From Caribbeanibacter sp964518305 (lineage in GTDB: Bacteria; Gemmatimonadota; Gemmatimonadetes; Palauibacterales; Palauibacteraceae), in assembly GCA_964518305.1 (NCBI GenBank), contig CAZFDK010000028.1, positions 1-30,116 on the forward strand: a stretch of 30,116 nucleotides of DNA, read 5' to 3'. Positions 16,633 through 25,080 of this stretch are shown piece after piece; the first letter of the stretch is position 1; each line of letters opens with the position of its first letter. A program made the position numbers and the translations under genes. The notes beneath the pieces were generated by a model. The model made no database searches and was not told the origin of the DNA. It saw only the letters and a program-made list of their open reading frames with translations.

Positions 16633-18192
16633 ATGACTCTCCAGACTCTCCTGATCGCCCTGGCTGCGCTCGTGGCCGGCGCGGTGGCCGGCTACGCCCT
16701 CGTACGAAGCCGGGTGGCCCGCGCCCGCGGAGACGCCCGGGAGCAGGCCGACAGGATCCTGGAAGAGGCCCGTGAGGAGGCCGACCGTATCCGGCGGGAG
16801 GCAGAGCTCGAGGCGAAGGAGACCCTCTACGAGCGCAAGGAGGACTGGGAGGAGGAAGTCGCCGAGCGCCGGAAGGACCTGAAGCGAAGCGAAGAGCGTC
16901 TCATCGAGCGCGAGGAGCTCCTGGACCGCAAGCTCTCGATGCTGGACGACCGCGAGGAACGCATCGAGGAGCGCCGCCGCGAAGTGGAGGAGCGTGCCGA
17001 GGAGCTCGAGGAGCGGGAGTCGGTGCTGGACCAGGAGCGCCGGCGGGTCGAGGAGGAGCTCGAGGAGCTGGCCGGCCTCTCCGCCGGGGACGCCCGGGAG
17101 CGCCTGATCGGCCGCATCCGCGAGCAGGCGGAGGCCGAGGCCTCCCAGGAAGTGCGGGAGATGAAGGAGGAGGCGCGCCGCGAGGCCGAGCGCGAGGCGA
17201 AGAAGATCGTGACCATGGCCATCGAAAAGCTGGCCGTGGACCACGCCTCGGACGTCACGGTGTCCGTGGTGTCGCTTCCCAGCGACGACATGAAGGGGCG
17301 GATCATCGGTCGTGAGGGGCGGAACATCCGCTCCTTCGAGTCCGAGACCGGCGTCGACGTGGTGGTGGACGACACCCCTGAGGCCGTCCTCCTCTCTTCG
17401 TTCGACCCGGTCCGGCGCGAGGTGGCCCGTCTGGCCATGGAGCGGCTCGTGGAGGACGGCCGCATCCACCCCGGGCGGATCGAGGAGATGGTGGAGAAGG
17501 CACGCTCCGAGATCGAGGAGGAGATGAAGGAAGAGGCCGAGGAGCTGCTCTACGAGCTCGGGATCCACGACCTCCCGAGCCGACTCGTGGAGGTGGTCTC
17601 CAACCTGAAGTTCCGGACCAGCTACGGGCAGAACCAGCTGCAGCACGCCGAGGAGGTGGCCCTGCTGGCCGGCAACATGGCGGCCGAGATGGGCCTCGAC
17701 AGCCAGATGGCGAAACGGATGGGACTCCTCCACGACATCGGGAAAGGCCTCACCCACGAGCAGGAGGGGAGCCACGTGGAGCTCGGATACGAGCTCTGCG
17801 AGCGATACGGCGAGCCCGACCAGGTCCTCAACGCCGTCCGCGCCCACCACGACGAGGAACCGGCCCGCTATCCCGAGACCTTCCTGGTGACCGCCGCCGA
17901 CGCCATCTCCGGCGCGCGTCCCGGCGCCCGACGAGAGTCCTTCGAGCACTACGTACAGCGACTCGAGGAGCTGGAGGAGATCGCCGGGTCCTACGAAGGC
18001 GTGGAGAAGGTCTTCGCCATCCAGGCCGGACGCGAGGTACGGATCATGGTGACCCCGGAGGAGGTCACGGACGAGGAGATGGCGGAGCTGAGCGAGCAGG
18101 CCGCCCGCCGAATCGAGGATGAACTGCAGTATCCGGGACAGATCAAGATCGTCGTCGTGCGTGAGAATCGAGTCGTTGACTTCGCCAGATAG
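16633..18192 (+). CDS. rny: ribonuclease Y
   Basis: 519-aa membrane-anchored endoribonuclease that starts mRNA decay. The N-terminal segment LLIALAALVAGAVAGYALV (about 6-24) is a membrane anchor; residues 30-200 are a charged coiled coil (REEADRIRREAELEAKETLY); the KH domain has GRIIGREGRNIRSFE from G222; and the HD domain has HAEEVALLAGNMA and LLHDIGKG (H367-D368 metal ligands). The C terminus reads GQIKIVVVRENRVVDFAR, characteristic of the family. It is first in a run with folD only 20 nt downstream. Confidence 0.96.
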   Translation: MTLQTLLIALAALVAGAVAGYALVRSRVARARGDAREQADRILEEAREEADRIRREAELEAKETLYERKEDWEEEVAERRKDLKRSEERLIEREELLDRKLSMLDDREERIEERRREVEERAEELEERESVLDQERRRVEEELEELAGLSAGDARERLIGRIREQAEAEASQEVREMKEEARREAEREAKKIVTMAIEKLAVDHASDVTVSVVSLPSDDMKGRIIGREGRNIRSFESETGVDVVVDDTPEAVLLSSFDPVRREVARLAMERLVEDGRIHPGRIEEMVEKARSEIEEEMKEEAEELLYELGIHDLPSRLVEVVSNLKFRTSYGQNQLQHAEEVALLAGNMAAEMGLDSQMAKRMGLLHDIGKGLTHEQEGSHVELGYELCERYGEPDQVLNAVRAHHDEEPARYPETFLVTAADAISGARPGARRESFEHYVQRLEELEEIAGSYEGVEKVFAIQAGREVRIMVTPEEVTDEEMAELSEQAARRIEDELQYPGQIKIVVVRENRVVDFAR

Positions 18193-18212
18193 GAGACAGG
18201 AAGATCGGCACG

Positions 18213-19109
18213 ATGGACGGACGCCTGATCGACGGGAAGGAGATCGCCGGGAAGGTTCGCTCCGAGGTGGCCGCGGAGGTGCAGGAGCTCCGCGACCGGG
18301 GCACCGTGCCGGGGCTCGCCGTCTTCCTCCTGGGCGACGATCCCGCCTCGAAGTCGTACGTGCGAATGAAGACGCGGGACTGCGAGGAAGTGGGCATCGA
18401 AACGCGGGACTTCTTCCTGCCGGAGGAGACGAGCCAGGAGGAGCTCGAGAGCCGCATCGACGAGATGAACGAGGACCCGACGGTACACGGCATCCTCGTG
18501 CAGCTGCCGCTCCCGGACCACGTCGACGAGAGGGCCATCACCGAACGGATCGACCCCGCCAGGGACGTGGACGGCTTCCACCCCGTGAACGTCGGTCGTC
18601 TGGCCAAGGGCGACGAGGATGCCTTCCGCCCCGCGACACCCGCGGGCATCCAGGAGATGCTCGCCCGGATCGGCTACGATCCCGAGGGCGAGCGGGCCGT
18701 CATCGTCGGCCGCTCCAATCTCGTCGGGCGACCCATGGCGTCGCTCCTCATCCGGAAGGCCGGCGGCGGCAACGCGACGGTGACGGTGGCCCACAGCCGG
18801 ACACGGGAGCTGGGCAGCGTCACGCGCGAGGCGGACCTCCTGATCGTGGCCGTGGGTCGACCCGGGACCGTCGACGCCGAGATGGTCCGAGAGGGCGCGG
18901 TGGTCGTTGACGTCGGCGTGAACCGTGTGGACGACCCTGACCGGGAGAAGGGATACCGGCTCGTGGGGGACGTGGAGTTCGAAGAAGTGAGGGAGAAGGC
19001 CTCCTGGATCACTCCGGTGCCCGGGGGCGTGGGCCCGATGACGAGGGCTATGCTCCTGGACAACACCGTGCGCGCGGCGCGACGCCACGCGAGGAGCGGC
19101 GACGCCTGA
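18213..19109 (+). CDS. folD: bifunctional methylenetetrahydrofolate dehydrogenase/cyclohydrolase
   Basis: 298 aa, normal length. It interconverts 5,10-methylene-THF and 10-formyl-THF with NADP. The catalytic lysine is K53 in SKSYVRMKTRDCEEVGI, the glutamine Q97 in GILVQLPLP and the aspartate D120 in DVDGFHP. The Rossmann part has VIVGRSNLVGRP and ends TPVPGGVGPMTRAMLL. The usual PCTP loop reads PATP. The ATG at 18213 is preceded by AGGAGACAGGAAG. Its stop overlaps the xseA start (TGATG). Confidence 0.96.
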   Translation: MDGRLIDGKEIAGKVRSEVAAEVQELRDRGTVPGLAVFLLGDDPASKSYVRMKTRDCEEVGIETRDFFLPEETSQEELESRIDEMNEDPTVHGILVQLPLPDHVDERAITERIDPARDVDGFHPVNVGRLAKGDEDAFRPATPAGIQEMLARIGYDPEGERAVIVGRSNLVGRPMASLLIRKAGGGNATVTVAHSRTRELGSVTREADLLIVAVGRPGTVDAEMVREGAVVVDVGVNRVDDPDREKGYRLVGDVEFEEVREKASWITPVPGGVGPMTRAMLLDNTVRAARRHARSGDA

Positions 19110-20371
19110 TGGCTGACGGGCAGGACCAGATGGGCATGTTCGAGACCTCGCCCACCGACGAGCGCCCTCCAGGCCAGCCCGGCGAGGACCGTGACCTCCG
19201 GCCCGGGCGCGATCCGGAGTCGGCGCTCCCGGTCTCCGAGGTCAACGCAGCCGCCCGCGAGCTCCTCGAGGAGAGCTTTCCCCTCCTGTGGGTGACCGGA
19301 GAGATCGCGAACTGGCGACGGGTCAGCTCCGGGCACTGCTACTTCAGCCTTCGGGACGAGGACGCGCAGATCTCCTGCGTGATGTGGCGTCGGAACGCCC
19401 GGCGTCTGCCAACGGAGCCGGAGGAGGGGATGGAGGTCTGCGCCCACGGCCAGGTCTCCCTCTACGAGGCCCGCGGCGCCTACCAGCTCATGGTGCGCGA
19501 GCTCCAGGCCCGCGGCGAGGGGCTCTGGCGCCTGGCCTTCGAGCGCCTGAAGAAGAAGCTGGCGGCGGAAGGCCTGCTGGAGGACGCCCGAAAGCGACCG
19601 ACACCGCGCGTCCCGGGTCGAGTGGCAGTGGTCACCTCCCGGTCCGGCGCCGCCCTCCGGGACGTGGTGAGCGTCATACGTCGGCGCGCGCCGTGGACGG
19701 ACATCCTGGTGGCCGACTGTCGGGTGCAGGGAGAGGAAGCCGCGCCCGAGATCGTGGCCGCCCTGGAGCGACTGGGCCGCCGCGACGACGTGGACGTGGC
19801 GATCGTCACCCGCGGCGGTGGCTCCGTGGAGGACCTGTGGGCCTTCAACGAGGAGCCCGTGGCCCGGGCCGTGGCGAATTCACCGATCCCCGTGATCTCG
19901 GCGGTGGGACACGAGGTCGACGTCACCATCGCCGACCTGGTGGCCGACGTCCGGGCGCCCACCCCGTCCGCAGCGGCCGAGGTGGCCGTGCCGGCGCAGG
20001 AGGCGCTCCGCGCCGAGGTGGCGGGCCTGGCGACGAGCCTGGCCGAAGGCCTCCGCTCGCGCGTACGTCGCAGCCGGGACCGTGCGGGACGCTACGCGGA
20101 GCGGCTGGTGTCGGCCGTCCGGAGGCGACTGGAGCGGGCGCGCGGCCGGACGGAGCGGCTCGGGGCACGGCTGGACGCCCTGAGCCCGCTGGCCACTCTC
20201 CGGCGCGGATACGCCGTGCCCACCGACGCGGAGGGCCGGGTCCTCCGCCGAAGGGAGTCCTTCGAGGGGGTGGAGCAATTCCGGCTGAGAGTCGTCGACG
20301 GCCGGATCGAATCCCGAGTCGAGAACGTGGAGCCGGCGCCGGAGCCCGATGCCGGAGGAGGCGGAAGATGA
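19109..20371 (+). CDS. xseA: exodeoxyribonuclease VII large subunit
   Basis: 420 aa. After a roughly 40-residue non-conserved lead (Pro/Asp/Arg-rich) comes the OB-fold DNA-binding domain (VSEVNAAARELLEESFPLLW; GEIANWRRVSSGHCYFSLRD) and the catalytic region with RVAVVTSRSGAALRD, VTRGGGSVEDLWAFNEE, ISAVGHEVDVTIADLVADVR and RAPTPSAAAE. A basic coiled coil (about 290-350) precedes SPLATLRRGYAV. The enzyme degrades single-stranded DNA with XseB. An internal start about 40 codons in cannot be excluded. Overlaps folD by 1 nt and xseB by ATGA. Confidence 0.95.
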   Translation: MADGQDQMGMFETSPTDERPPGQPGEDRDLRPGRDPESALPVSEVNAAARELLEESFPLLWVTGEIANWRRVSSGHCYFSLRDEDAQISCVMWRRNARRLPTEPEEGMEVCAHGQVSLYEARGAYQLMVRELQARGEGLWRLAFERLKKKLAAEGLLEDARKRPTPRVPGRVAVVTSRSGAALRDVVSVIRRRAPWTDILVADCRVQGEEAAPEIVAALERLGRRDDVDVAIVTRGGGSVEDLWAFNEEPVARAVANSPIPVISAVGHEVDVTIADLVADVRAPTPSAAAEVAVPAQEALRAEVAGLATSLAEGLRSRVRRSRDRAGRYAERLVSAVRRRLERARGRTERLGARLDALSPLATLRRGYAVPTDAEGRVLRRRESFEGVEQFRLRVVDGRIESRVENVEPAPEPDAGGGGR

Positions 20372-20631
20372 CCGACGCGGACGGGCCGGAGTTCGAGAGG
20401 GCGCTCTCGGAGCTGGAGGAGATCGTGCGGGCCCTCGATCGGGAGGATATGCAGCTGGACGAGGCCCTGGAGCTCTTCCGGGAGGGCGTGGGACATTTGC
20501 GCACGGCCAACCGCTTCCTGGACGAGGCCGAGGGACAGGTCGAGGAGCTCATCGAAGAGGCTTCCGGCGAGCTGGAGACGGTCGACTTCGACGTCGGCGG
20601 CACCGGGGAGGCGGGGGAGGGTGACGGCTGA
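20368..20631 (+). CDS. xseB: exodeoxyribonuclease VII small subunit
   Basis: 87 aa. FERALSELEEIVRALDREDM and LDEALELFREGVGHLRTANRFL match the XseB helical hairpin that wraps the XseA coiled coil; the acidic, Gly-rich tail (GGTGEAGEGDG) is not conserved. The start overlaps the xseA stop (ATGA), giving the fixed pairing expected for a complex with several small subunits per large one. ispA starts 11 nt before its stop. Confidence 0.94.
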   Translation: MTDADGPEFERALSELEEIVRALDREDMQLDEALELFREGVGHLRTANRFLDEAEGQVEELIEEASGELETVDFDVGGTGEAGEGDG

Positions 20632-21556
20632 CCGCACGCCGGCGTCCACCGGGTCGTCCTACCGCCTGCCCCCGTCCATCGAGGGCCTCCGGGAGCGGGT
20701 GGACCGGGCCCTTCAGGACGTGCTGGACGACACCCTCCGGGACGCGCCGGAGGAGGTGGCCGATCCAGTCCGATACGCCGTCCTGGGCGAGGGGAAGCGG
20801 ATCCGGCCCACCCTGATGGTGGCGGGCTATCGGGCCGCCGACGGGGGCGATCCCCCGCCGGGCCTCCTTCGACTCTCGTGCAGCGTCGAGCTGGTCCACG
20901 CCTATTCGCTCATCCATGACGACCTGCCGTGCATGGACGACGACGATCTCAGGCGGGGCCGGCCGGCGCTCCATGTCCGGAACGACGAGGCCGTCGCCGT
21001 CTTTACCGGAGCCGTGCTCATGCCCCTCGCCGTCCGGATCATCTCCGACTCGGGCCGGAAGATGTCGCTGGGCGAGGATGAAACGGCCCGCCTGGTGTCG
21101 GTTCTCACCCGGGCCGCCGGCGCCTCCGGCATGGTCGGGGGACAGCTCCGGGACCTGGAGGCCGAGGGCGAGCGTCCCGACCGCGAGGCTCTGGAGAAGA
21201 TCTACCGCGGGAAGACGGCCGCCCTCATAGCCGCCTCGGTGGCCATGGGGGGGCTGTCGGCGGGAGCGACGGGCGAGCGTCTGCAGCGGCTCGAGGAGTA
21301 CGGACGAAAGCTCGGCCTGGCCTTCCAGATCGTCGACGACGTCCTCGACCTGACGGCGTCCGAGCGGGAGCTCGGCAAGCCGTGCCGGCGGGACGTGGAC
21401 CTGGAGAAGGCCACCTATCCCGCCCTCTTCGGGCTCGAGGAGGCCAGCCTCCGCAGCCGTCGCCTGGCCGGGGAGGCACGCCAGGCCGTGGAGGGACTCC
21501 CGGGCGCCGTGATCCTGCGTGAGCTGGCCGAGTTCGTCGTCGAGAGGGGGCGCTGA
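20621..21556 (+). CDS. ispA: polyprenyl synthetase, probable farnesyl diphosphate synthase
   Basis: 311 aa, trans-prenyltransferase. LGEGKRIRPTL (55-65) binds pyrophosphate. The first aspartate-rich motif sits in AYSLIHDDLPCMDDDDLRRG, with the DDxxCMDDDD core at 100-109; the two-residue insertion matches bacterial (type II) FPP synthase. The second is FQIVDDVLD (DD at 239-240), followed by DLEKATYPALFGLE. It makes C15-PP for undecaprenol and quinone tails. Oddity: the segment that normally reads F-G/N-E...AGDALL is RNDEAVAVFTGAVLM here, so the conserved AGDAL aspartate is lost. The GTG start lies within xseB, as in the common xseB-ispA order. A geranylgeranyl synthase is an alternative. Confidence 0.9.
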   Translation: MTADRTPASTGSSYRLPPSIEGLRERVDRALQDVLDDTLRDAPEEVADPVRYAVLGEGKRIRPTLMVAGYRAADGGDPPPGLLRLSCSVELVHAYSLIHDDLPCMDDDDLRRGRPALHVRNDEAVAVFTGAVLMPLAVRIISDSGRKMSLGEDETARLVSVLTRAAGASGMVGGQLRDLEAEGERPDREALEKIYRGKTAALIAASVAMGGLSAGATGERLQRLEEYGRKLGLAFQIVDDVLDLTASERELGKPCRRDVDLEKATYPALFGLEEASLRSRRLAGEARQAVEGLPGAVILRELAEFVVERGR

Positions 21557-21560
21557 AAAG

Positions 21561-22418
21561 ATGACCATCGGAGTGGTGGGCAACCCGGAGTACACGGGCC
21601 TGGGGGAGGTCCTGGAGGAGCTGCGTGAGCTGGCGGAGAACCGCGGCGCCGAGGTGGTCGTGAGCCAGCAGCTGGACGACCTGGACGGCTACTCCGACCC
21701 TCCGCTGGAAGAGCGCTGGGACGAGATCGACGTTGTGCTCACGCTGGGGGGCGACGGCACGCTGCTCCGTGGGGCGCGCATGGCCGGCCCCCGCCGTATT
21801 CCCCTGGTGGGATGCAACCTGGGGCGGCTCGGATTTTTGACCACGGGAGCTCTCGACGAGCTGGACACCATCGTGGACCGCACGGTTCGCGGCGACTACG
21901 AGCTGGAGGAGCGGGTCGCCCTGGACGTCCGGCTCGGTCGCGGGGAGGGCTCGTTCTACGCTCTGAACGACGCCGTCGTCCACGAGACCGGCTTCGCGCG
22001 GCTGATGACGATGCGGCTCTACCTGGACGGCGGGGAGGTCGGCCAGTACAGCGGAGACGGCATCGTCATCTCCACCGCCACCGGGAGCACCGCGTACAGT
22101 CTCTCCGCCGGCGGTCCCATCATGCACCCGAGCATGGACGCGCTCCTGGCCACCCCGATCTGTCCGCACACGCTCGCGGTACGTCCCCTGGTCGTGCCGG
22201 GGGACAGCCGGCTCACCGTGGAGGTGATCTCCGAGAGTGAAGAGGAGACCGTCGTCACGGTGGACGGTCAGGTGGGGAGCCGCATGGAGTGCGGGGAGCG
22301 GGTCGAGGTGAAGGCCGCCGAGCCCCCCCTCCGCCTGGTGCGCTTCGCCGGCGACGACTTCTTCAACGTGCTCCGCCGTAAGCTCCGGTGGGGGGACGTG
22401 CGCCCCCGTGGCGAGTAG
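21561..22418 (+). CDS. nadK: NAD kinase
   Basis: 285 aa. GGDGT at 63-67 is the catalytic/ATP motif; CNLGRLGFLT, ALNDAVVHE (NE/D motif) and GDGIVISTATGSTAYSLSAGG complete the NAD-kinase signature. It phosphorylates NAD to NADP, which supplies among others FolD upstream. The ATG at 21561 has GAGGGGG about 8 nt before it and lies 4 nt after ispA. Followed by recN after 26 nt. Confidence 0.96.
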   Translation: MTIGVVGNPEYTGLGEVLEELRELAENRGAEVVVSQQLDDLDGYSDPPLEERWDEIDVVLTLGGDGTLLRGARMAGPRRIPLVGCNLGRLGFLTTGALDELDTIVDRTVRGDYELEERVALDVRLGRGEGSFYALNDAVVHETGFARLMTMRLYLDGGEVGQYSGDGIVISTATGSTAYSLSAGGPIMHPSMDALLATPICPHTLAVRPLVVPGDSRLTVEVISESEEETVVTVDGQVGSRMECGERVEVKAAEPPLRLVRFAGDDFFNVLRRKLRWGDVRPRGE

Positions 22419-22444
22419 CCGCTCGGTCCGGGAGGAAGGCCGCC

Positions 22445-24160
22445 ATGGGCTCTGACGGTAGGGAAGGGGCGGACGTCCTCCGGGAGCTCCGCGTCCGCAA
22501 CTACGCGGTGATCAACGAGGCACGGTTGGAGCTCGGACCGGGGCTCACCGTCCTCTCCGGTGAGACGGGGGCGGGAAAATCCATCCTCGTAGGGGCGCTC
22601 TCCCTCCTGCTGGGCGAACGGGCCAACACGGACGTGGTCCGGGCCGAAGAGGAGAGCGCGGTGGTCGAGGCCGTTTTCGACGTCAGCGACCGTCCCGAGA
22701 TCCGAAAGCGGTGTCGCGAGGCAGGCCTGGAGGTGGACGACGGATGGCTCATCCTCCGGCGAGAGCTTCAGCGTGAGGGCCGCAACCGCGTCTGGGCCAA
22801 CGGGTCGCCCACCACGGTAAGCCTCATCGGCGAGCTGGGCGGCAGCCTCGTGGACCTCCACGGCCAGCACGAACACCAGGCCCTTTTGAGGCGCGCCGAT
22901 CAGCGCCGCATCCTCGATGCCTTCGCCGGGGCGGGAGAGGAGGCCGCGCGGGTCGAGCAGCTGTACCGGAAGTGGCAGGAGTTGCTGGACCGGGTCGAGC
23001 AGCTCCGGCGCGAGTCCGACGAGCTCGAGGAGCGCGCGGACTACCTCCGCTTCAAGGCGGAAGAGATCGAGGAGGCGGAGCTCGAGCCGGGTGAGGATCG
23101 GGAGCTGGAGGACGAGGCCCGCCGCCTGTCGAACTCGGAGGAGCTCATATCCCTCTCCGGCGAGGTATACCGGGAGCTCTACGGCTCGGAGGACTCCCTG
23201 GTGGACCGACTCGGGAGGCTCAGGCGCTCCATCTCCGAGCTGGCCGATATCGATACCGAGGCCGAGGAGTTCACCGAGCTCTACGAGACGGGACTTCACT
23301 CCCTGCAGGAGCTCGGCCGCCGACTCGGGGAGTACCAGGGCTCGGTGGACCACGATCCGGCGCGCCTGGACGCCATCCGTGACCGCCTGGACGAGATCTA
23401 TCGCCTACAGCGGAAGTACGGCGACACGATCGAGGACGTCCTCGCCGCGGGGAGCGAGGCGCGCCGCGAGCTGAACCGGCTCGAGGGATCGGAGCAGGAG
23501 ATCCAGGCGCTCCAGAAACGGGGCCAGGAGACCCGGGAGGAGCTGGTGGCGGCCGCCGAAGAGCTGACCCGGGCCCGGCGCGAGGCCGCGGGACGCCTGG
23601 AGGAGGAGATCACGTCGATGCTTCCGGAGCTGGGCATGGAAGAAGGCGTCTTCGAAGTCCATTTCGACGAGCGGGACGAGCCCGGACCGCACGGTGCCGA
23701 GGACGTTGAGTTCCGCGTAACCCTGAACGCCGGATTCGAACCGGGCCCCCTCTCCCGCATCGCCTCCGGCGGCGAGCTGAGTCGGGTGATGCTGGCACTG
23801 AAGACCGCCCTCGCCGGCGTGGACGAGATTCCGTGCCTGGTGTTCGACGAGATCGACGCCGGTGTGGGCGGCGAGGTGGCACACCAGGTGGCCGAGCGCC
23901 TGGGCTCCGTGGCCCACCGCCACCAGGTCTTCGTCATCACTCACCTGCCCCAGATCGCAGCGCGGGCCGACGCCCACTACCGGGTGGAGAAGAGTCAGTC
24001 AGGGGGCCGTGCAGCGACCCGGGTGCTGCCGTTGGAAGGGGACGACCGCGTCTCCGAGGTGGCACGGATGCTGGGTGGCGACCCCGGCAGCGACGTCTCC
24101 CGCCGGCATGCGCGCGAGCTGCTTGAAAGCGGCGAGGGACGGCGGGCCGCCGAGGCCTGA
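22445..24160 (+). CDS. recN: DNA repair protein RecN
   Basis: 571-aa SMC-like ATPase for double-strand-break repair. Walker A GETGAGKS (39-46) follows ELRVRNYAVINEARLEL; the Q-loop region is DLHGQHEHQALL; long coiled coils flank a central hinge-like area (about 160-380); the signature IASGGELSRVMLALK and Walker B LVFDEIDAGVGG come next, with VFVITHLPQIAARAD (switch histidine). Start at 22445 has GGAGGAAGG before it; a 19-codon upstream extension is unsupported. nadK-recN adjacency is widespread. It is the last gene of the run. Confidence 0.96.
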   Translation: MGSDGREGADVLRELRVRNYAVINEARLELGPGLTVLSGETGAGKSILVGALSLLLGERANTDVVRAEEESAVVEAVFDVSDRPEIRKRCREAGLEVDDGWLILRRELQREGRNRVWANGSPTTVSLIGELGGSLVDLHGQHEHQALLRRADQRRILDAFAGAGEEAARVEQLYRKWQELLDRVEQLRRESDELEERADYLRFKAEEIEEAELEPGEDRELEDEARRLSNSEELISLSGEVYRELYGSEDSLVDRLGRLRRSISELADIDTEAEEFTELYETGLHSLQELGRRLGEYQGSVDHDPARLDAIRDRLDEIYRLQRKYGDTIEDVLAAGSEARRELNRLEGSEQEIQALQKRGQETREELVAAAEELTRARREAAGRLEEEITSMLPELGMEEGVFEVHFDERDEPGPHGAEDVEFRVTLNAGFEPGPLSRIASGGELSRVMLALKTALAGVDEIPCLVFDEIDAGVGGEVAHQVAERLGSVAHRHQVFVITHLPQIAARADAHYRVEKSQSGGRAATRVLPLEGDDRVSEVARMLGGDPGSDVSRRHARELLESGEGRRAAEA

Positions 24161-24187
24161 TCACCAGGCGTTTCCGTTTCCCCCTCC

Positions 24188-24210
24188 CCCCTACGTCGTC
24201 GGGGCTTTTT
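24188..24210 (+). terminator. possible weak terminator after recN
   Basis: CCCC (24188-24191), 9-nt loop, GGGG (24201-24204), then C and five T (24206-24210). The stem is short but lies where the plus-strand run meets a convergent minus-strand gene, whose stop codon it overlaps. Confidence 0.35.
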
Positions 24211-24892
24211 CGCCGATGCGGGCCGTGGCCTCGGTCAGGGCGTCGTCCAGCTCATCCGTGAAGAAGTCCAGGGCCTCGGTCGTGGCCGCTGCCTCGATGC
24301 GCGTCAGCGTCTCGCTGACCGTCGGCTGCGTCACGCCCAGCTGCTGGGCCGTTCGGATCTGGGATCCCAGCCGGCGGTAGGCCAGGTAGGTCTCCAGCTG
24401 GCGAGGTGTCCACTCCACCAGCCGCAGCTGTAGAAGCGTGCCCAGGTGACGCAGGCGGTCGGCCGAGCGCCCGTTCCGGAGGTCCACGGCCACCAGGGAA
24501 GGGGAGTCCGCCAGGTCCTCCAGCAGCGTCACCGCGCGGTCCAGGGGAGGGCCGGCGAAATGATGCAGGCTCACCGGTCCCTGTGTGCCGCCTCCGGTCC
24601 ACAGGTCCGTCTGCACCCGGACCCGACCCGGGACGAACGCCACGCGCGTCCTGAGTGGATGGAGCTCGGTCCACAGCCGCATCAGCACCGCACCCGCCTC
24701 CGGTCCGCCGGTCAGGATGGCGCCGAACTCCCGCGTCCCCTTCCTCAGCTGAAAGCCGGCTTCGAGCCGGTGGGACAGCTCCCCGTTCAGCTCCCGAAAC
24801 AGGGACTCCAGGCGGTATGCGCGACGCCCGGACGACGCGTCGCTGTCGCTCTCCTCGGCGGAGGCCAGGAAGACGATGCCGGTCTTGGCCAT
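24191..24892 (-). CDS. SatD-family-like regulator (N-terminal domain plus C-terminal HTH)
   Basis: 233 aa from ATG 24892 (MAKTGIVFLAS); a start 36 nt upstream is possible. The layout follows SatD-type proteins: an N-terminal alpha/beta part containing LESLFRELNGELSHRLEAGF, then LRKGTREFGAILTG where typical members carry a GDEFQ motif, a middle with RTRVAFVPGRVRV, and a C-terminal segment LVEWTPRQLETYLAYRRLGS then AQQLGVTQPTVSETLTRIEA, a clear helix-turn-helix. The GDEFQ equivalent is degraded (GTREFGA). Role is unknown; SatD was named from an acid-tolerance operon in Streptococcus. It may regulate the barrel gene upstream or itself. No partner transporter gene is adjacent. Confidence 0.55.
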   Translation of the reverse strand: MAKTGIVFLASAEESDSDASSGRRAYRLESLFRELNGELSHRLEAGFQLRKGTREFGAILTGGPEAGAVLMRLWTELHPLRTRVAFVPGRVRVQTDLWTGGGTQGPVSLHHFAGPPLDRAVTLLEDLADSPSLVAVDLRNGRSADRLRHLGTLLQLRLVEWTPRQLETYLAYRRLGSQIRTAQQLGVTQPTVSETLTRIEAAATTEALDFFTDELDDALTEATARIGEKAPTT

Positions 24893-25080
24893 AGGTGTTC
24901 GAGCCGATGGTAAGGGCGCGCTCGGCACGGCCTGTGTGAGACCAGCACCGTGGCCACATGGATGATCGTGGATAACTTCGCCGCAAGGTGGCGCGAAGAT
25001 ATAGGTACGTCAACCGATCAGAAAAAATCGCTTTCACCGGCCGTCCGCCGGGACGCGGGATCGCGAACGGCTGCCCTCTG
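24893..25080 (-). promoter_or_regulatory. intergenic region upstream of the SatD-like gene
   Basis: 188 nt between two minus-strand genes. It is locally AT-richer around 25000-25030 (GATATAGG, TCAGAAAAAATCG), fitting a promoter for the SatD-like gene or a Rho-independent-free gene end. No clear hexamer pair or terminator stem is identified. Confidence 0.25.

Noticed and set aside
15619..17949. 776-codon minus-strand open frame across zapA and rny
   Set aside because: Runs antisense to three supported genes and through a terminator; low-complexity, no domain.
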